Counted from the first letter of the stretch, positions 33,150-44,484 are shown. The stretch: DNA of 64,000 bases from Ampelocalamus luodianensis (GCA_036346255.1 CM070619.1:30572342-30636341), one strand, 5' to 3'. Notes: generated from the letters alone by a model not told the origin. Made by a program: numbers and translations.

Positions 33150-33691
33150 TCGGCGAAAATCAACTTGCTCGGTGGACGGCCTTGTGAGGTAGATGTCCTT
33201 CTTGGCACAATCGATTTGACCCAAATGCTACGATAACCAATCCATACCAAGAATCAAATCCAAACTCGCTGAATTGAGGAGGATAAGGTTTGCTAGAAAT
33301 CTTACTCCCTTAACTTCAACCGGAACATCCCGACACTCCAAATCAGCTCTCAACTCCGAACCGGGAGAGCGAACGAGTAAAGGGACAAGTAGAGGAGCAA
33401 AAAGAAGATCACCAACAGCAGCAAAAGACTTGGATACAAAAGAATGAGAAGCTCCTAAATCAAACAAAACAATAGCTGGACGAGAATTAACAAGAAGCGT
33501 ACCCAACACGACGTCAGGTGCCTCCTGCACTTCCTTAGCTGAGATGTGGTTGACGCGGCCGCTTCCCAAGCTCTGTGTCGCTGGGACAACCTTCTGATCC
33601 GGAGGATGACCATTCTCTTGCCCGCGTCCTCCATTAAGATGAGGGGCCGTTCCAGTCTTCTTAGGGAAACTATTCGTATAGTGACCCTTGA
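33150..33691 (-). pseudogene. pro: Tekay gag end and protease, minus strand (copy B4)
   Basis: Minus strand from 33691: remnant of the zinc knuckle (KGHYTNSF, Cys lost), GGRGQENGH linker, GSGRVNHISAKEVQEAPD, protease VLFDLGASHSF (catalytic DSG reads DLG) and LILGMDWLS near 33230. The frame is otherwise open through 33228-33569. The upstream gag is absent; the copy starts within the zinc knuckle at the junction with 33692. Confidence 0.85.
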
Positions 33692-33860
33692 TACTGTAGA
33701 AATTTCCTTATTTATTCTGGACTTAATAAAATTATTTCCAACTCAAAGTTGGCTTTTAATTTTGCAATTAATTTTTTTGACTTTAAAATAATTATAAAAC
33801 TTTTAAAATTCCACAAAAATACATAAATTTTAATTTCTACTGAAATTTGAAAATTGTGCT
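33692..33860. other. AT-rich spacer, unassigned
   Basis: Roughly 170 bases, strongly AT-rich, with TGTAGAAATTTCC near 33695 and CAACTCAAAGTTGG, a short inverted repeat. No coding frame. It may belong to a Tekay LTR: similar AT-rich text occurs inside the long LTRs. I cannot place it. Confidence 0.25.
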
Positions 33861-34434
33861 GTTACAAAAATGCTTTCAATCTATTACTTATTGCAAATAA
33901 AAAAACTGCTTTGTGCTGAAAATGAACATTTAGCCCTCTCATTTGATTAAGCTTGCATGTAATTATATCTAGGTTTTGTTACTCGTAAGTTTTGCGAGTA
34001 CATTTTTGTACTCATTTGCATTGCTTAATTGTTGTAGAGAAGGTTGATCCCCCTAGGGATCCACTTTTGTGAGATGTGCGGTTTTTTTGATGACTAGCTG
34101 GCGGCCCGATCAATTTTCCTTATGGGGTAAATGGCAAACCGGTTGGCTTTTGTTTATCGCCATCTTATGGCATGTTGCTTCCGCTGTTATTTTAGTCTTT
34201 TTAGCTTGTTGTGGCCGGTTGGCCCTTGTTGTAATAACTCTATACTGTATGTCTTTGGTTTAGTTTTGTTCTTGCTTCGGTTCTATGCCTGTATAGAATT
34301 GATGCATGATTTTGTAAAAGGTTGTGTCACTTCTAGGATGTACACATTTTCTCGAGGCACGGGATATTTTGTTTGTGATGCTAGGGTCAATTGGAAGACT
34401 AAGCCTTACAAGTTAAATACCCCGGGGTCTCACA
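33861..34434 (+). repeat. Tekay LTR, 3' end only (copy B5)
   Basis: From ATGCTTTCAATCTATTACTT through ACTCGTAAGTTTTGCGAGTA to CCCGGGGTCTCACA, colinear with the ends of the LTRs at 13666, 23582 and 56939 and closest to the last. Followed by a primer site, so it is a truncated 5' LTR. Confidence 0.85.
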
Positions 34435-34439
34435 AAGCT

Positions 34440-34452
34440 TGGTATCAGAGCC
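34440..34452 (+). other. Primer binding site of copy B5
   Basis: TGGTATCAGAGCC five bases after the LTR end, an intact iMet-type site. Confidence 0.88.
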
Positions 34453-35185
34453 ATACTAACCATGGAAGCCCTAGCTTGGTCGTCTTTAGCATGTTTTGAA
34501 AACTTATTTTCAAAGTATCAAATGGTTTGTGAAAACTTAAGTGAGTTCTGAGATTTTACTCCTTACCTATCTTAGATTGCTTATCTTATCTCGCTCTTGA
34601 TTGAGTTTTAAAAAGTTATTTTCCTCTCTTCCTCTGTCAAAAGATAGTTGTTATCGTTTAATTCTGGTTTTGGGGAACCTATGAGAGAGATCTAAATTTG
34701 AAGTTTGGCTGCCTTTTGGTGAAGAATAGAAGCACTTGGAGCTGGAATTCAAACCTGGACAGCATGTAGCAAGTCTGGTCAGCAAGCTTTTAGCTAGTGA
34801 ATAATGTAGATAATGAGAGGCTAATTCAACTAAAATTTATGGAGAAAAAGGGGTAAGATGTGATATTAGTTGGCTAAGTATCTAACACCCTCTTAGTTGG
34901 TGTTTACCTTGCTTTTTAGGTGTGTTAGACCTAGAGTTGTGTTCTGAAATTTTATCTTCTCAACCGATTGCTCGTTCATTCAATACGGGTTAATTGTGCG
35001 GGGAAGTTGATCTTAAAGTCTTGTGGTTTCGTGCTGTTTCTTGTGCTTTTCTGGAAGGTTTAGGATTCCTTTCTTGCTGTCTTTTGGCTTTCGATTAGGG
35101 TGATGCTCATTTTCCTACTCGATGGCTTTTCACTTTCGTTAGCTTCTAGTTCCGGTTTGTTTGCTAACCTTTTTCTTCGGAACAG
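34453..35185 (+). other. Untranslated leader of copy B5
   Basis: Colinear with 13684-14399 but diverged. No frame of interest. It ends in CGGAACAGG immediately before the gag ATG. Confidence 0.65.
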
Positions 35186-36135
35186 GATGGCTGGAAGGAC
35201 TCGAAGCGGTCAAAGTTAGCCGACCGGCCAGGATGAGGAGCTCCCGCCTCCTCCGTCTTTGGCCGATGTGCTCCTTCGGATCGAACAGAACCAAATGGAT
35301 CAGACGCGGATCTTGGAGGCTATTGCGTGCAATACCTCTCCTCTTTCTGGTGCCTCTGGATTAGGGGAGGAGGTGGACATCAGCCGCGGGGGGGGGGACT
35401 CTCGGAGTTCCTTCGCACTCGGCCGCCCATTTTCTCCTGGTCAGAGGACCCACTGGATGTAGATGACTAGTTGCGTCCGGTTGAGCGGAAGCTCAACGTT
35501 GCTCAGTGTCAGGATCACGAGAAGGCACTCTTTGCCTCCCATCAGTTGGAAGGGGCAGCGCTTTCTTGGTGGGAGAGCTTTGTGGCCATGCAGCCCGTGG
35601 ACCACGTCATCTCTTGGGAGGAGTTCTGTGCAGCTTTCCGTCAGGCTCATATTCCCGCCGGCTTGATGAAGCTCAAGAAAAGGAGTTCCTTTCGCTCAAG
35701 CAAGGGCGCAGATTAGTGACGGAGTATCTTTACGAGTTCAACCACTTGGCTCGATATGCTCCTAAGGAGGTGTCCACCGATGAATCCAAGCAGGAGAAAT
35801 TCATGGATGGTTTATCCAAAGAGCTATAGGACAAGCTATCTATTGTTGACTTCCCCAACTTTCAGACCTTGGTCGACAAGACCATCGTTGCAGAGCACAA
35901 GGGGAGAGCGCTGGGAGAGTCCCGCAAGCGCAACTGGGAGGACTAGAAGTCGGCAAGGGCCAACCTTCCCCATCCTTGCATCGGGCAAGCTCCGGTGTCT
36001 CGTCCTCTAGCTTCAACACCACCGAGGCCGTCAGCACCTGTACCTCGTCCTCCGCAGGCCGTGTTTCGAACACGTGCACCTACGGCTCAGCAAGGTGGCC
36101 TCAGCAATCCAGTAGCCGAGGTCACTTGTTTCTCC
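35186..36135 (+). pseudogene. gag: Tekay gag, truncated at the zinc knuckle (copy B5)
   Basis: ATG at 35186 opens MAGRTRSGQS and meets a stop at once (TAG at 35216-35218). The remainder is spread over frames: RIEQNQMDQTRILEAI, VERKLNVAQCQDHEKALF, LEGAALSWWESFVAMQ, EYLYEFNHLARYAPKEV, KFMDGLSKEL followed by a stop, and a Pro-rich linker. The SWW Trp, lost in B1, is intact here. At VTCFS, the first Cys of the zinc knuckle, the sequence changes to AT-rich LTR-like text (near 36135), so all of pol is missing. A run of nine G near 35389 adds a frameshift. Confidence 0.85.
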
Positions 36136-36201
36136 TATTTTTCCATAATTTTTGGAACCATTTTGCTATTTTCTAAAGCTTAAATGAATTAACAGTATTA
36201 G
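36136..36201 (+). repeat. Tekay-type LTR fragment before the solo LTR
   Basis: CCATAATTTTTGGAACC and TTTTGCTATTTTCTAAAG resemble the early part of the long LTRs (near 8085-8110). It carries the left copy of the target duplication ATTAG (36197-36201). Confidence 0.5.
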
Positions 36202-37224
36202 TGATGAGGGCATCCCTAACACTTATACATCTTTCCCTATTGGTGGTCATACACATACTGAGGTGGACGCCATACGTGACGCTACAAATAATTCAAGTAC
36301 GTAGTGCATATTGGTCCACCGACGAGAGCAAGAGCTAAACTTCTAAATCAACAGGTGCTTTTGTTTCTAATGAATTTTCTATTGTCATTGATGAGAATTG
36401 GGTATTACCTCATGCAAATGTTTTGTGCATTCTCAGTGTTTGAACATTGTGAAGCCTTTGGAACCAAGAGAGAGGCCGAGTCAAAGCAATGGAGGAGAAG
36501 CTCACGGGTCAACCAAGGAGAAAAGCCCAAGAATTCAAGCCCAATTCGATCTTCCACAAGTGCAACCAAATTCATCTCGAATCAACTCAGAATTCAATTC
36601 GGATTCGGTTCGGGACAGCCCAACAGGGCTGTAATAAAAGTCATAACTTTTGCATGAGGAGTCCGATTGGGTGTTCTTGGACTTGTTTGAAAGCTTATTC
36701 CATGGCCCACACAATGGTTTTGGCCCCAGCTTCAGAAGACTTACGGTCGCGCCGCTATGGCTGAAACAATGTGACGGACTTAAGTTAGGTTTTCCTTTTG
36801 TGTGTTTTAGGTCTTAGCCGAGTTAGAGTTTGATTCAGCATGTGGCCGCCCTAGGCCGTGCGTGAGTCGTGGAGGCGCCTTAAATACCTTGCCCTCCCTT
36901 GTATCCATTAGACCAGTTTATGCATAAGATTGAAACATAGCTATTGCTTGTTCTTTCAACACGAGTTCATGCGAGGACTTTGAGACAAATTAGGCGATCC
37001 ATTGTTTTGTTCTCGCAATCCAGGTCAAGCCGTCGTTCCATTGGGAATTGGGACTTGGCGTTCGTCGCTCGTGGTCTCGCGACGAACAACTACCCGGTGT
37101 GTTTGGGCGTATTCCAAGAGTTGAGGGTTCGTGCATTGGCGCGAGTGTTCAACTAGCGACATCGTCTACTTCGCATCAACTATCCACGGTTCCTCACTGA
37201 GAAGATCGACCATCCCCCGTATCA
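36202..37224 (+). repeat. CRM-like solo LTR, target duplication ATTAG
   Basis: TGATGAGGGCATCCC to CCCCCGTATCA, 1023 bases, flanked by ATTAG at 36197-36201 and 37225-37229. It carries the LTR-encoded tail GPPTRARAKLLNQQV. Compared with the LTR at 4746-5796 it has many small indels, most at CAG, CTG and CCGG sites. Confidence 0.93.
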
Positions 37225-38345
37225 ATTAGTTTAAATGGAAAAGGAATTTAAAACAAAAACAAAATGTTTGGTCCAAAACCCAAAAACCCAGCCCAAACCC
37301 TCCTCGCGCACGTGGCCCACACAGCCCAACCTCGCGTGCGCCCCCTCTCTCCCCCTCACTGACACCCGGACCCCACCTGTCAGCCTCACACGCACTCACG
37401 CGTTAAAACCACCTCGGAACTCATCAACTGTTGGATTTCAAACCAACGGTCAGATCTTGTGTAACCTTCGGAGGTCCAATCGTCCACCTCATCGTGAGCC
37501 ATTAGATCTAAAATGAACGGCTACGATTCTCTGAGACTTCGGGAGGTCCAAACATCCCAATCAATGCGAGCCCTACGATCTAAATCCAACGGCCCACGCG
37601 ACACCCCTCGTTTCATACTAGGACCTCTTGAAAAAGGAAAATGCTTAGTTATGCTTAGACCAAAATCTTGTTTTGGGAAATTTTGCCAAAGACCACTGCT
37701 TTACCTCAAATGTTTTGACTATGGCATTGGGTTGTTGTGGAAACCTGTTTTTCAAATGTAAACGTTGGAAAATAGTTTTGACGTGGGAGAACCTTGGTTG
37801 GTCTCATGGTGGGTGCACGGGGAGTGCACGGGGGTCGTGTCAACCGACACCCCAGGGTTGAGGATGTCGCCCATGTCAATTAAGGACTGTTCTTTGAGCG
37901 TTACTTTGCTATGCCCTTGTGTGAAACCCAAGTCTTGTGTGGGCAGGACCTGGCTGAATAATTTGCAATCTCTCACCATGGTTGTCCTTTTTGGATGTGT
38001 GGGTGATCCTTCAAGACCTACTTTCTTACATTCCCACCTAGCGTAAAAGGGGGCCTAAACTTTGCGGGCGGGAAGCCCAAAGGGGGTGAAACCTTAGCGA
38101 GAGGGACTGTGGTGAGAAGGAGCATTGTATAACCTTTTTAGCCGCACACCTTCGGAAGTGTGTGAGCGGGCAGTGCAAATGGGTTATATCTTGTGCGTAA
38201 AGCTGTACACCTCTACAGAGTGAAAATCTATTCGAATAGCCGTGTCCACGGTCATGGACATGCTAGCAAAGCCTCTCTAAGTTAGTATTTGGTTTTGGTT
38301 TTCAAATGGTTTTGAAAACTGGTTCTGGATTTCCATCATGTGTGT
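37225..38345 (+). repeat. Tekay-2-type LTR sequence
   Basis: Continues the LTR fragment after the solo LTR. It has a GC-rich stretch with palindrome units (CAACTGTTGGATTTCAAACC near 37427), then text from 37875 that matches the reverse complement of 57690-57980: GTCAATTAAGGACTG, GGGCAGGACCTGGCTGAATA and GGTGAAACCTTAGCG. GACATGCTAGCAAAG near 38257 also recurs inverted. No primer site separates it from the following gag, so the junction is a deletion. Confidence 0.6.
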
Positions 38346-39114
38346 TTTGGACGGGGAACCCTTGGCGATTAGCTTGGTGTTGTTTGTGCCACCTCCTCCA
38401 AGGGTTACAATTGCTGAGTTTATGAGGATGAGACCTCCTACTTTCTCCAGTAGCGTTGAGCTTTTAGAAGATGATGATTGGCTCAGGACAGTGAGTAGGA
38501 AGCTGGATATGATCCAGTGTACTGATCATGAGAGGTTGCTCTTTGCCTCTCCCCAACTCACTATACCAGCTGCGGAGTGGTGGGATAACTTCACTCAATC
38601 CCACACCGATGCTCAGACCATCACTTGGGGAGAATTTGTGCAAGCGTTTCATAGTGCCCACATTCCTCCGGGCATGAAGACTTTGAAGAGGAAAGAATTT
38701 CGTGCTCTGCGTCAAGGCAACCGATCAGTTAATGATTATTTGCACAAGTTCAATCAGCTTGCAAGGTATGCACCAAAAGATGTGGCAACAGATGAGTCCA
38801 AGCAAGAGCATTTCTTGGAGGGGCTCAATGATGAAATAGTTGTTCAGCTTATTGCCCAAGACTACTTTAATTTTCAACAGCTTGTGAGCAAGACAATTCG
38901 CCAAGAGGGCAAGCATCTTGAGATGGAGAACCGCAAGAAAAGAAAGGCAGCTTAGCAAATTAGTTCTGGGAGTTTTTCGAGGCCCAGGACCTCTCAGTTC
39001 CGGTCAGTGAGAGTTGGGACCTCCTCCCCTTCAAGACCTCCTATGCTAGTCAGACATCCTAGCACCTCTAGTCCTCAAACAACCTCCCCTGGTCATTTTT
39101 AGAAGAAGTCACCA
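38346..39114 (+). pseudogene. gag: Tekay-2 gag, N-terminus deleted
   Basis: The frame opens in LTR text and enters gag at PPPPRVTIAEFMRM, then runs RPPTFSSSVELLEDDDWLR, ASPQLTIPAAEWWDNF, KEFRALRQGNRSVNDYL, FNQLARYAPKDVATDESK and HFLEGLNDEI. It ends at a TAG (38953-38955) after KKRKAA, and a further stop lies near 39101. The PAAEWWDNF signature is that of RIRE3-like Tekay elements, a different branch from B1 (inferred). The N-terminal 40 or so residues are replaced. Non-functional. Confidence 0.85.
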
Positions 39115-39612
39115 GTGACCTCCGCAGCTGGGGTCACCTGTTTCTATTGTAATGAAGTTGGGAATTACGCCAATAAATGCCCAAATAAGCTACAAGCCAC
39201 CACCTCAGCTCCAGCTCTAGTCCGAGTTGGCCAAGGACCTCCTCAGGCTGGCACCAACCTTGTTGTGAAGCCCTTGGTCCAGTATATCAGAGGACGTGTG
39301 AATCATGTCACAGCTGAAGAATCTCAAACCGCATCAGATGTGGTCCTTGGTATGTTCCTTGTCAATTCAGGACCAACAACAGTTCTTTTTGACTCAGGAG
39401 CTTCTCATTCATTTGTTTCGACTAAGTTTGTGGGTAAAAATGGGTTAGCTATATGTCCTTTAGTGAACCCTATGTTGATCCACTCTTTGGGCTCGGAAAT
39501 GAGGACTAGTTCTTTATACCCAAATCTTACCTTGGAGATCTTGGGAGTACCCTTTTCTGCAGACCTAGACGTGATTCTTGGAATGGATTGGTTGGCCAAG
39601 AACCAAGGTTAG
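39115..39612 (+). pseudogene. pro: Tekay-2 zinc knuckle and protease
   Basis: CFYCNEVGNYANKC at about 39139-39180 is the zinc knuckle with Asn-Tyr in place of the usual His (normally GHYAxxC). Protease follows: GRVNHVTAEESQTASDVVL, VLFDSGASHSFVS with the catalytic DSGAS intact, and VILGMDWLAKNQG. The frame stops at TAG in 39610-39612, where a Gln or similar is expected before the INCAKK continuation. Otherwise this is the best protease in the window. Confidence 0.88.
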
Positions 39613-40724
39613 ATAAACTGTGCCAAGAAGTCCATTGTGCTCACCAATGAGCAGGGAATCCAAGTTGAGTTCAGCCCCAGGACCTCTCCTAGAGGAGGTC
39701 CTAGCCTGGCTTGTTTGCAGAAAGTGAAGCTTGAAGATCTCCCTGTGGTCAGAGAATACCTAGATGTGTTCCCAGATGAGTTACCAGGAATGCCTCCAGA
39801 TAGGGACCTAGAGTTTGTTATCAACTTAATCCCAAAGACGCCCCAATTTCCAAAAGGCCTTACAAATTACCTCTTAATGATCTTGTCGAGCTAAAGCAAC
39901 AAATTGAAGAAATGCAGAGCAAAGGTTTTGTTCGACCAAGCTCTTTACCTTGGGGAGCTCCAGTGATCTTTGTGGCAAAGAAAGATGGCACTTAATGGAT
40001 GTGTGTTGATTACAGAGCACTCAATGAGATCACAATCAAGAACAAGTATCCCTTGCCTAGGATTGATGACCTGTTTGACCAACTAATGGGAGCTTAATTG
40101 TTCTCCAAGATTGATTTAAGGTCAGGGTACCACCAGTTGAAGATCCGACAAAAAGATATCCCAAAGACAACCTTCTCAACTCGTTATGGACTCTATGAGT
40201 TCACTGTTATGTCTTTTGGGTTAACCAATGCTCCTGCCTACTTTATGAACTTGATGAATAAAGTGTTCATGCAGTACTTGGATAAGTTTGTCGTTGTTTT
40301 CATTGATGACATTCTAGTGTACTTCAAGAATGAGGCAGAGCATGAAGAGCACCCTAGGGTAGTCCTAGACAAGCTCAGAGACCACCAACTTTATGCCAAG
40401 TTCAATAATTGTGACTTTTGGATGAGAGAGGTCACCTTTTTGGGGCATGTTATGTCAGCAGCACGTGTGGTAGTCAACCCCAGCAAGGTCCAAGATTTGC
40501 TAAATTGGAGGCCACCCAAGTTAGTACCTCAGCTAAGAAGTTTTCTTGGCATGGCAGGGTATTATTGTAGATTCATTGAAGGTTTTTCAAGATTGGCAAG
40601 ACCTCTCACCCTATTGCTTAAAAAGGAAAGCAAGTATGTGTGGACACCAGCTTGTGAGCACAGTTTTCATGAGCTGAAAAAGCGTTTGACCTCCGCCCGA
40701 GTGCTTGTTTTGCCAGATATCTGA
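39613..40724 (+). pseudogene. RT: Tekay-2 reverse transcriptase
   Basis: VREYLDVFPDELPGMPPDRD, then a one-base loss near 39840 in the PISKRPYK region. ELKQQIEEMQSKGFVRPSS and APVIFVAKKDGT follow, then a stop at 39994 in the Trp/Arg position before MCVDYRALNE, and a TAA near 40096 before LFSKIDLRSGYHQL. Palm: GLYEFTVMSFGLTNAPAYF and FIDDILVYF. C-terminal motifs FLGHVMSAARVVV and FLGMAGYYCRFIEGF are intact. Catalytic Asp residues are kept, but the frame is broken at four places or more. Confidence 0.88.
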
Positions 40725-41137
40725 AAAGACTTGGAGGTCTTTTATGATGCATCTCGGCGAGGCCTTGGCTGTGTTTTGATGCAAGAAGGAAAAGTGGTAG
40801 CTTATGCTTCCCGCAATTGAAGCCTCATGAAGTCAACTATCACACACATGATTTGGAATTGGCAGCCGTAGTGCATGCCTTAAAGATCTGGTGCCATTAC
40901 ATCATTGGTAATCGATGTGAGATCTTTACAGACCACAAAAGCTTAAAGTACATTTTCACTCAGGCTGACCTCAACCTTAGGCAAAGAAGATGGTTGGAGC
41001 TCAAAAAAGATTATGATCTTGGTATCCATTACCATCCGGGCAAGACCAATGTTGTAGCTGATGCATTGAGCCGAAAGAGCCATTGCAGTACCTTGTTATT
41101 ACAGAAAAGACCACCCCAATTGCTCGAAGAGATTTGA
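40725..41137 (+). pseudogene. RH: Tekay-2 RNase H
   Basis: A TGA at 40722-40724 follows LVLPDI. Then LEVFYDASRRGLGCVLMQEG (catalytic Asp), a frameshift in ASRNLKPHE near 40815, HTHDLELAAVVHALKIW, TDHKSLKYIFTQADLNLRQ and HPGKTNVVADALSR. The last stop in this part is at 41135-41137 (KRPPQLLEEI then TGA). Confidence 0.86.
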
Positions 41138-41828
41138 CATCTCAATTTAGAAATTGCCGAGGAAGGTTGTGTGCATGTGTTGGAAGTTGAACCAACTATC
41201 CAGAGGCAAATTCGAGAAAATCAAGCTGAAGATAAAGACCTCCAAGAAATCAAAACAAACATGGAGGGTGGCAAGGCCCCTGGTTTTTCAGAAGATGAAC
41301 AGGGAGTCCTTTGGTTTGACAACCGCCTTTGTGTGCCAGATTGTCAAGAGCTCAAGCAGCTCATCCTTAATTCCGCTCATGGATCTCCTTACTCTATCCA
41401 TCCAGGGAGTACCAAAATATACCAAGACCTCAAAAGGAAGTATTGGTGGGTCAACATGAAGAAAGAAATAGATGGGTTTGTAGCATGTTGTGACATGTGC
41501 CAAAGGGTCAAAGCAGAGCATCAAAGACCAGCAGGTCTGCTCCAACCCTTACCCATTCCCGAGTGGAAGTGGGAGCAAGTGGGCATGGATTTCATCACTA
41601 GATTGCCTAGGACCCAATCAGGCTATGATTCTATTTAGGTGGTGATTGATCGCTTGACCAAAGTGGCACATTTCATCCCTGTCAAGACCACTTATGCAGG
41701 AAGCAAGTTGGTAGAGTTGTACATGGCTCGAATTATTTGCTTGCATGGAGTGCCTAAGAGCATTGTGTCTGATAGAAGTTCTCAGTTCACATCTAGGTTT
41801 TGGGAAAGTCTCCATGAAGCTTTGGGAA
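41138..41828 (+). pseudogene. INT: Tekay-2 integrase, truncated by an LTR insertion
   Basis: GGKAPGFSEDEQGVLWF leader, zinc domain NSAHGSPYSIHPGSTKIYQ and CDMCQRVKAEHQ (HHCC intact), catalytic Asp in VGMDFITRLP, a TAG at 41636-41638 in the Trp codon before VVIDRLTKVAHF, and the second catalytic Asp in IVSDRSSQFTSRFW. At LHEALG (about 41828) the sequence changes to a minus-strand LTR start, TGTCGAACACG. The catalytic Glu, GPY region and chromodomain would lie on the far side of that insertion, beyond position 64000. Confidence 0.88.
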
Positions 41829-41949
41829 TGTCGAACACGAAAACGAACGATCCCGAATTCTCTGTGTTCATACACCCGGTCTAGGATTTCCAGTGTACAC
41901 AGTCTCACAAAATTGATATCACAATCATATCACGAAAACGTAAATAACA
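41829..41949 (-). repeat. Tekay-2 LTR, minus strand, first piece
   Basis: Starts TGTCGAACACGAAAACG directly at the break in the integrase. It continues at 56945 after a Tekay-1 solo LTR (target duplication TAACA) and again at 62724. The element therefore sits in the Tekay-2 integrase in reverse orientation. Whether it is a solo LTR or a full element cannot be seen here. Confidence 0.6.
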
Positions 41950-43136
41950 TGTAACAGCCCAAATCTGGGTTTGTGTTTCAAATGTAAGAAAATGTGTAAA
42001 ATTTAAAAACTTTTCTTGCATCTTGAAGTTTTTGAACTTTTCTGCAATTCTTGTAAAGGAATTGTGGGAAATCAAAAACCTAATCTCACAATTGATCAAA
42101 GTCATGACCCTCCTTTCTCAAACCTTGTTAAATCTGGTGATAATCCACTGGAATTAATTTTCCCTGGTTCTAAGGATATTGTGTGGCTCCTCTGAAAAAT
42201 TTCACAATTTTTAGAAATTGTTTGAATATTTTAAGAGACTAGTCAAATCAGTTTGACCCTTAGTCAAACCTAGGACAATCGTGGTAAAATTTCTGGTGAA
42301 AAGTGCCCAGAATAAAGCCTCTGAAAATTTTATACAAGGTCAATCTCAAGGCCAGCAAGCTACTGTAAAAATTTCAGAAATTTTTGAGTTAGTTTGCTAC
42401 CTCTAGAAATTCCTCAAAGTTTTCAGCTCAAAAATCAAACCCTAGTCAAAATCCTGTTGGACTCGAGTTGGACTCGAGCCCAACACTTTTCTCTGGTGGA
42501 ACCCAACCATTCCCGCGCCCTCCCAAGCCCCGTTAAGCGTGCACTCAATATCAGCTGTTGGATTTCCTCTCCACGGCCTAGATCTAGGTAACATTCGGAC
42601 CTCCGATCCCGCCACCGCTTGCGAGCCGTTAGATCCCCATCGGGCGGTCCATGTTGCCGTGAACTTTCGGACCCCTCGAATGCGCCAACGATTCTCAGCC
42701 GTTGGATTTTAATCTAACGATCGAAATCACCTATGGAATTTGGGAACCCTCCAAATGCCCAAATTAATCGTGACCCTCCATTTTCTATCCAACCGTCAGG
42801 TGGTTGGGTCTGTGCCTTAGGGTTGGACTTGACCCACTTAACCCTCTTTGACTCGAGCCACTTTGTTTCGCCGACAGGAGGGGCCCCCTTAGAACATGGT
42901 CGTCCCCTACCTCTCGCCCACGCCATTGCCAGTGCACGAATGTGGCAAGGTAGTGCCTTGTCAACTCCTTGGGGACCTTTAAACGGCTACTTGCTACGAG
43001 CACTCAATGCGCCTCAGAGTCCTCCTCCAAAAGTCGTGGTCTTCACCTGCTCCCGTCACTCAATTCGTCCATATCAGTGCCATAAATCAAGTTCACCGTG
43101 GAAACCTGTTTTACTCCAAAACCCTAGCCCCTCGGC

Positions 43137-43145
43137 TATATAAAG
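43137..43145 (+). promoter_or_regulatory. TATA box in the diverged Tekay-1 LTR
   Basis: TATATAAAG in the context CTCGGCTATATAAAGCCTG, about 1.19 kb into the LTR. It aligns with TATAAG in the other copies (8821, 19709). This is the best core-promoter match in the window; transcription itself is not shown. Confidence 0.55.
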
Positions 43146-43424
43146 CCTGTGAGCTCCTCCTTAGCTTCCTTTACACATCCCCTCGTAAACCCTAGCACCC
43201 TCTCTGCGTAATTGAGCTCAATTCGAAGAAATCATAAATCCGTCATTGAAGGCCGCAAGCGAGCTCCTTGAACTTCAGTGTTCCAGTGGTTGTTTTCCCA
43301 ATATTCTTGCTCCTATTTGTTTCTCTGACCTCCTGGAGTAAAACCCCTAATCCAATTTTGTTTGGCGATTCACAGGATTTGTCAAATTTTGGGTTTAGAT
43401 CTTTGAGGACGGAATCACCCCCTT

Positions 43425-44469
43425 TGATGAGGGCATCCCTACCACTTATACATCTTTCCCTATTGGTGGTCATGCACATACTGAGATGGACGCCATAAAT
43501 GAAGCTACAAATAATACAAGTGCAGAAGTGCATGTTGGTCCACTAACTAGAGCAAGAGTTAAACTTCTAAATCAACAGGTGCTTTTGTTTCTTAAAGAAT
43601 CTTCTATTATTATTGATGAGAATTGCATTACCTCATGCAAATGTTTTATGCATTCTCGAGTTTGAAGATTGTAGTTTTGGAACAGAGAGGGAGGAGAGGG
43701 AGGCTGGAGCCAAAGCAATGGAGGAGGAGCTCACGTGGGCCAAGCAAGAGGAGAAAGGCCTGAGAATTCAAGCCCAATTAGGATCTTCCACGAGCCAAAC
43801 CGAAATTCATCTCGGAATCAACTCAGAATTCAATTCGGATTCGGTTCAGGACATCCCAATAGACCTGTAATAAAAAGGCCATAACTTTTACATACAGAGT
43901 CCAATTGGGGTGTTCTTGGACTTGTTTGAAAGCTTATTCCAAGGCACACACAATGGTTATGGGCCCAGCTTCAGAAGACGTACAGTCGCGCCGCTATGGC
44001 CGAAACAATGTGACGAATTTAAGTTAGATTTTCCTTTTTTGTGTGTTTTTGAGTCTTAGCCGAATTGGAGTTTGATTAAGCATGTGTAGCCGGCCCTAGG
44101 CTGTGCGTGAGTCTTGGAGGGCTTAAGTACCTCCTTTGTATCCATTACACCAGTTTGTGCATAAGAATTGAAACATAGTTATTGCTTGTTTTTTCTAAAA
44201 CCGAGAGTTCGTGTGCAGGTCTTTGAGAGAGGACTAGGCGATCCATTGGTCTGCTCGCAATTCAAGGTCAAGACGTCGTTCACCGGGAATCGAGGACTTG
44301 GCGCTAAATGCTCGTGGTCTCGCGACGAACAATTACCCGGTGCGTTTGGGCGTTATCCAAGGAGTTGAGGGTTCGTGCTTTGGCGCGATTGTTCGGCTAG
44401 CGACATCGTCTACTTCGCATCAACTATCCACGGTTCCTCCCTGAGAAGATCGGGCCTTCCCCCGTATCA
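43425..44469 (+). repeat. CRM-like 5' LTR of A4
   Basis: 1045 bases. It includes the tail motif GPLTRARVKLLNQQV, GAATTCAATTCGGATTCGG, and a CTTAAGTACC element in the usual TATA position. The last 280 bases (from about 44190) show indels at CAG/CTG sites absent from the 3' LTR. Confidence 0.93.
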
Positions 44470-44471
44470 TG

Positions 44472-44484
44472 TGGTATCAGAGCC
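44472..44484 (+). other. Primer binding site of A4
   Basis: TGGTATCAGAGCC, two bases after the 5' LTR end. An intact iMet-type site. Confidence 0.92.
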
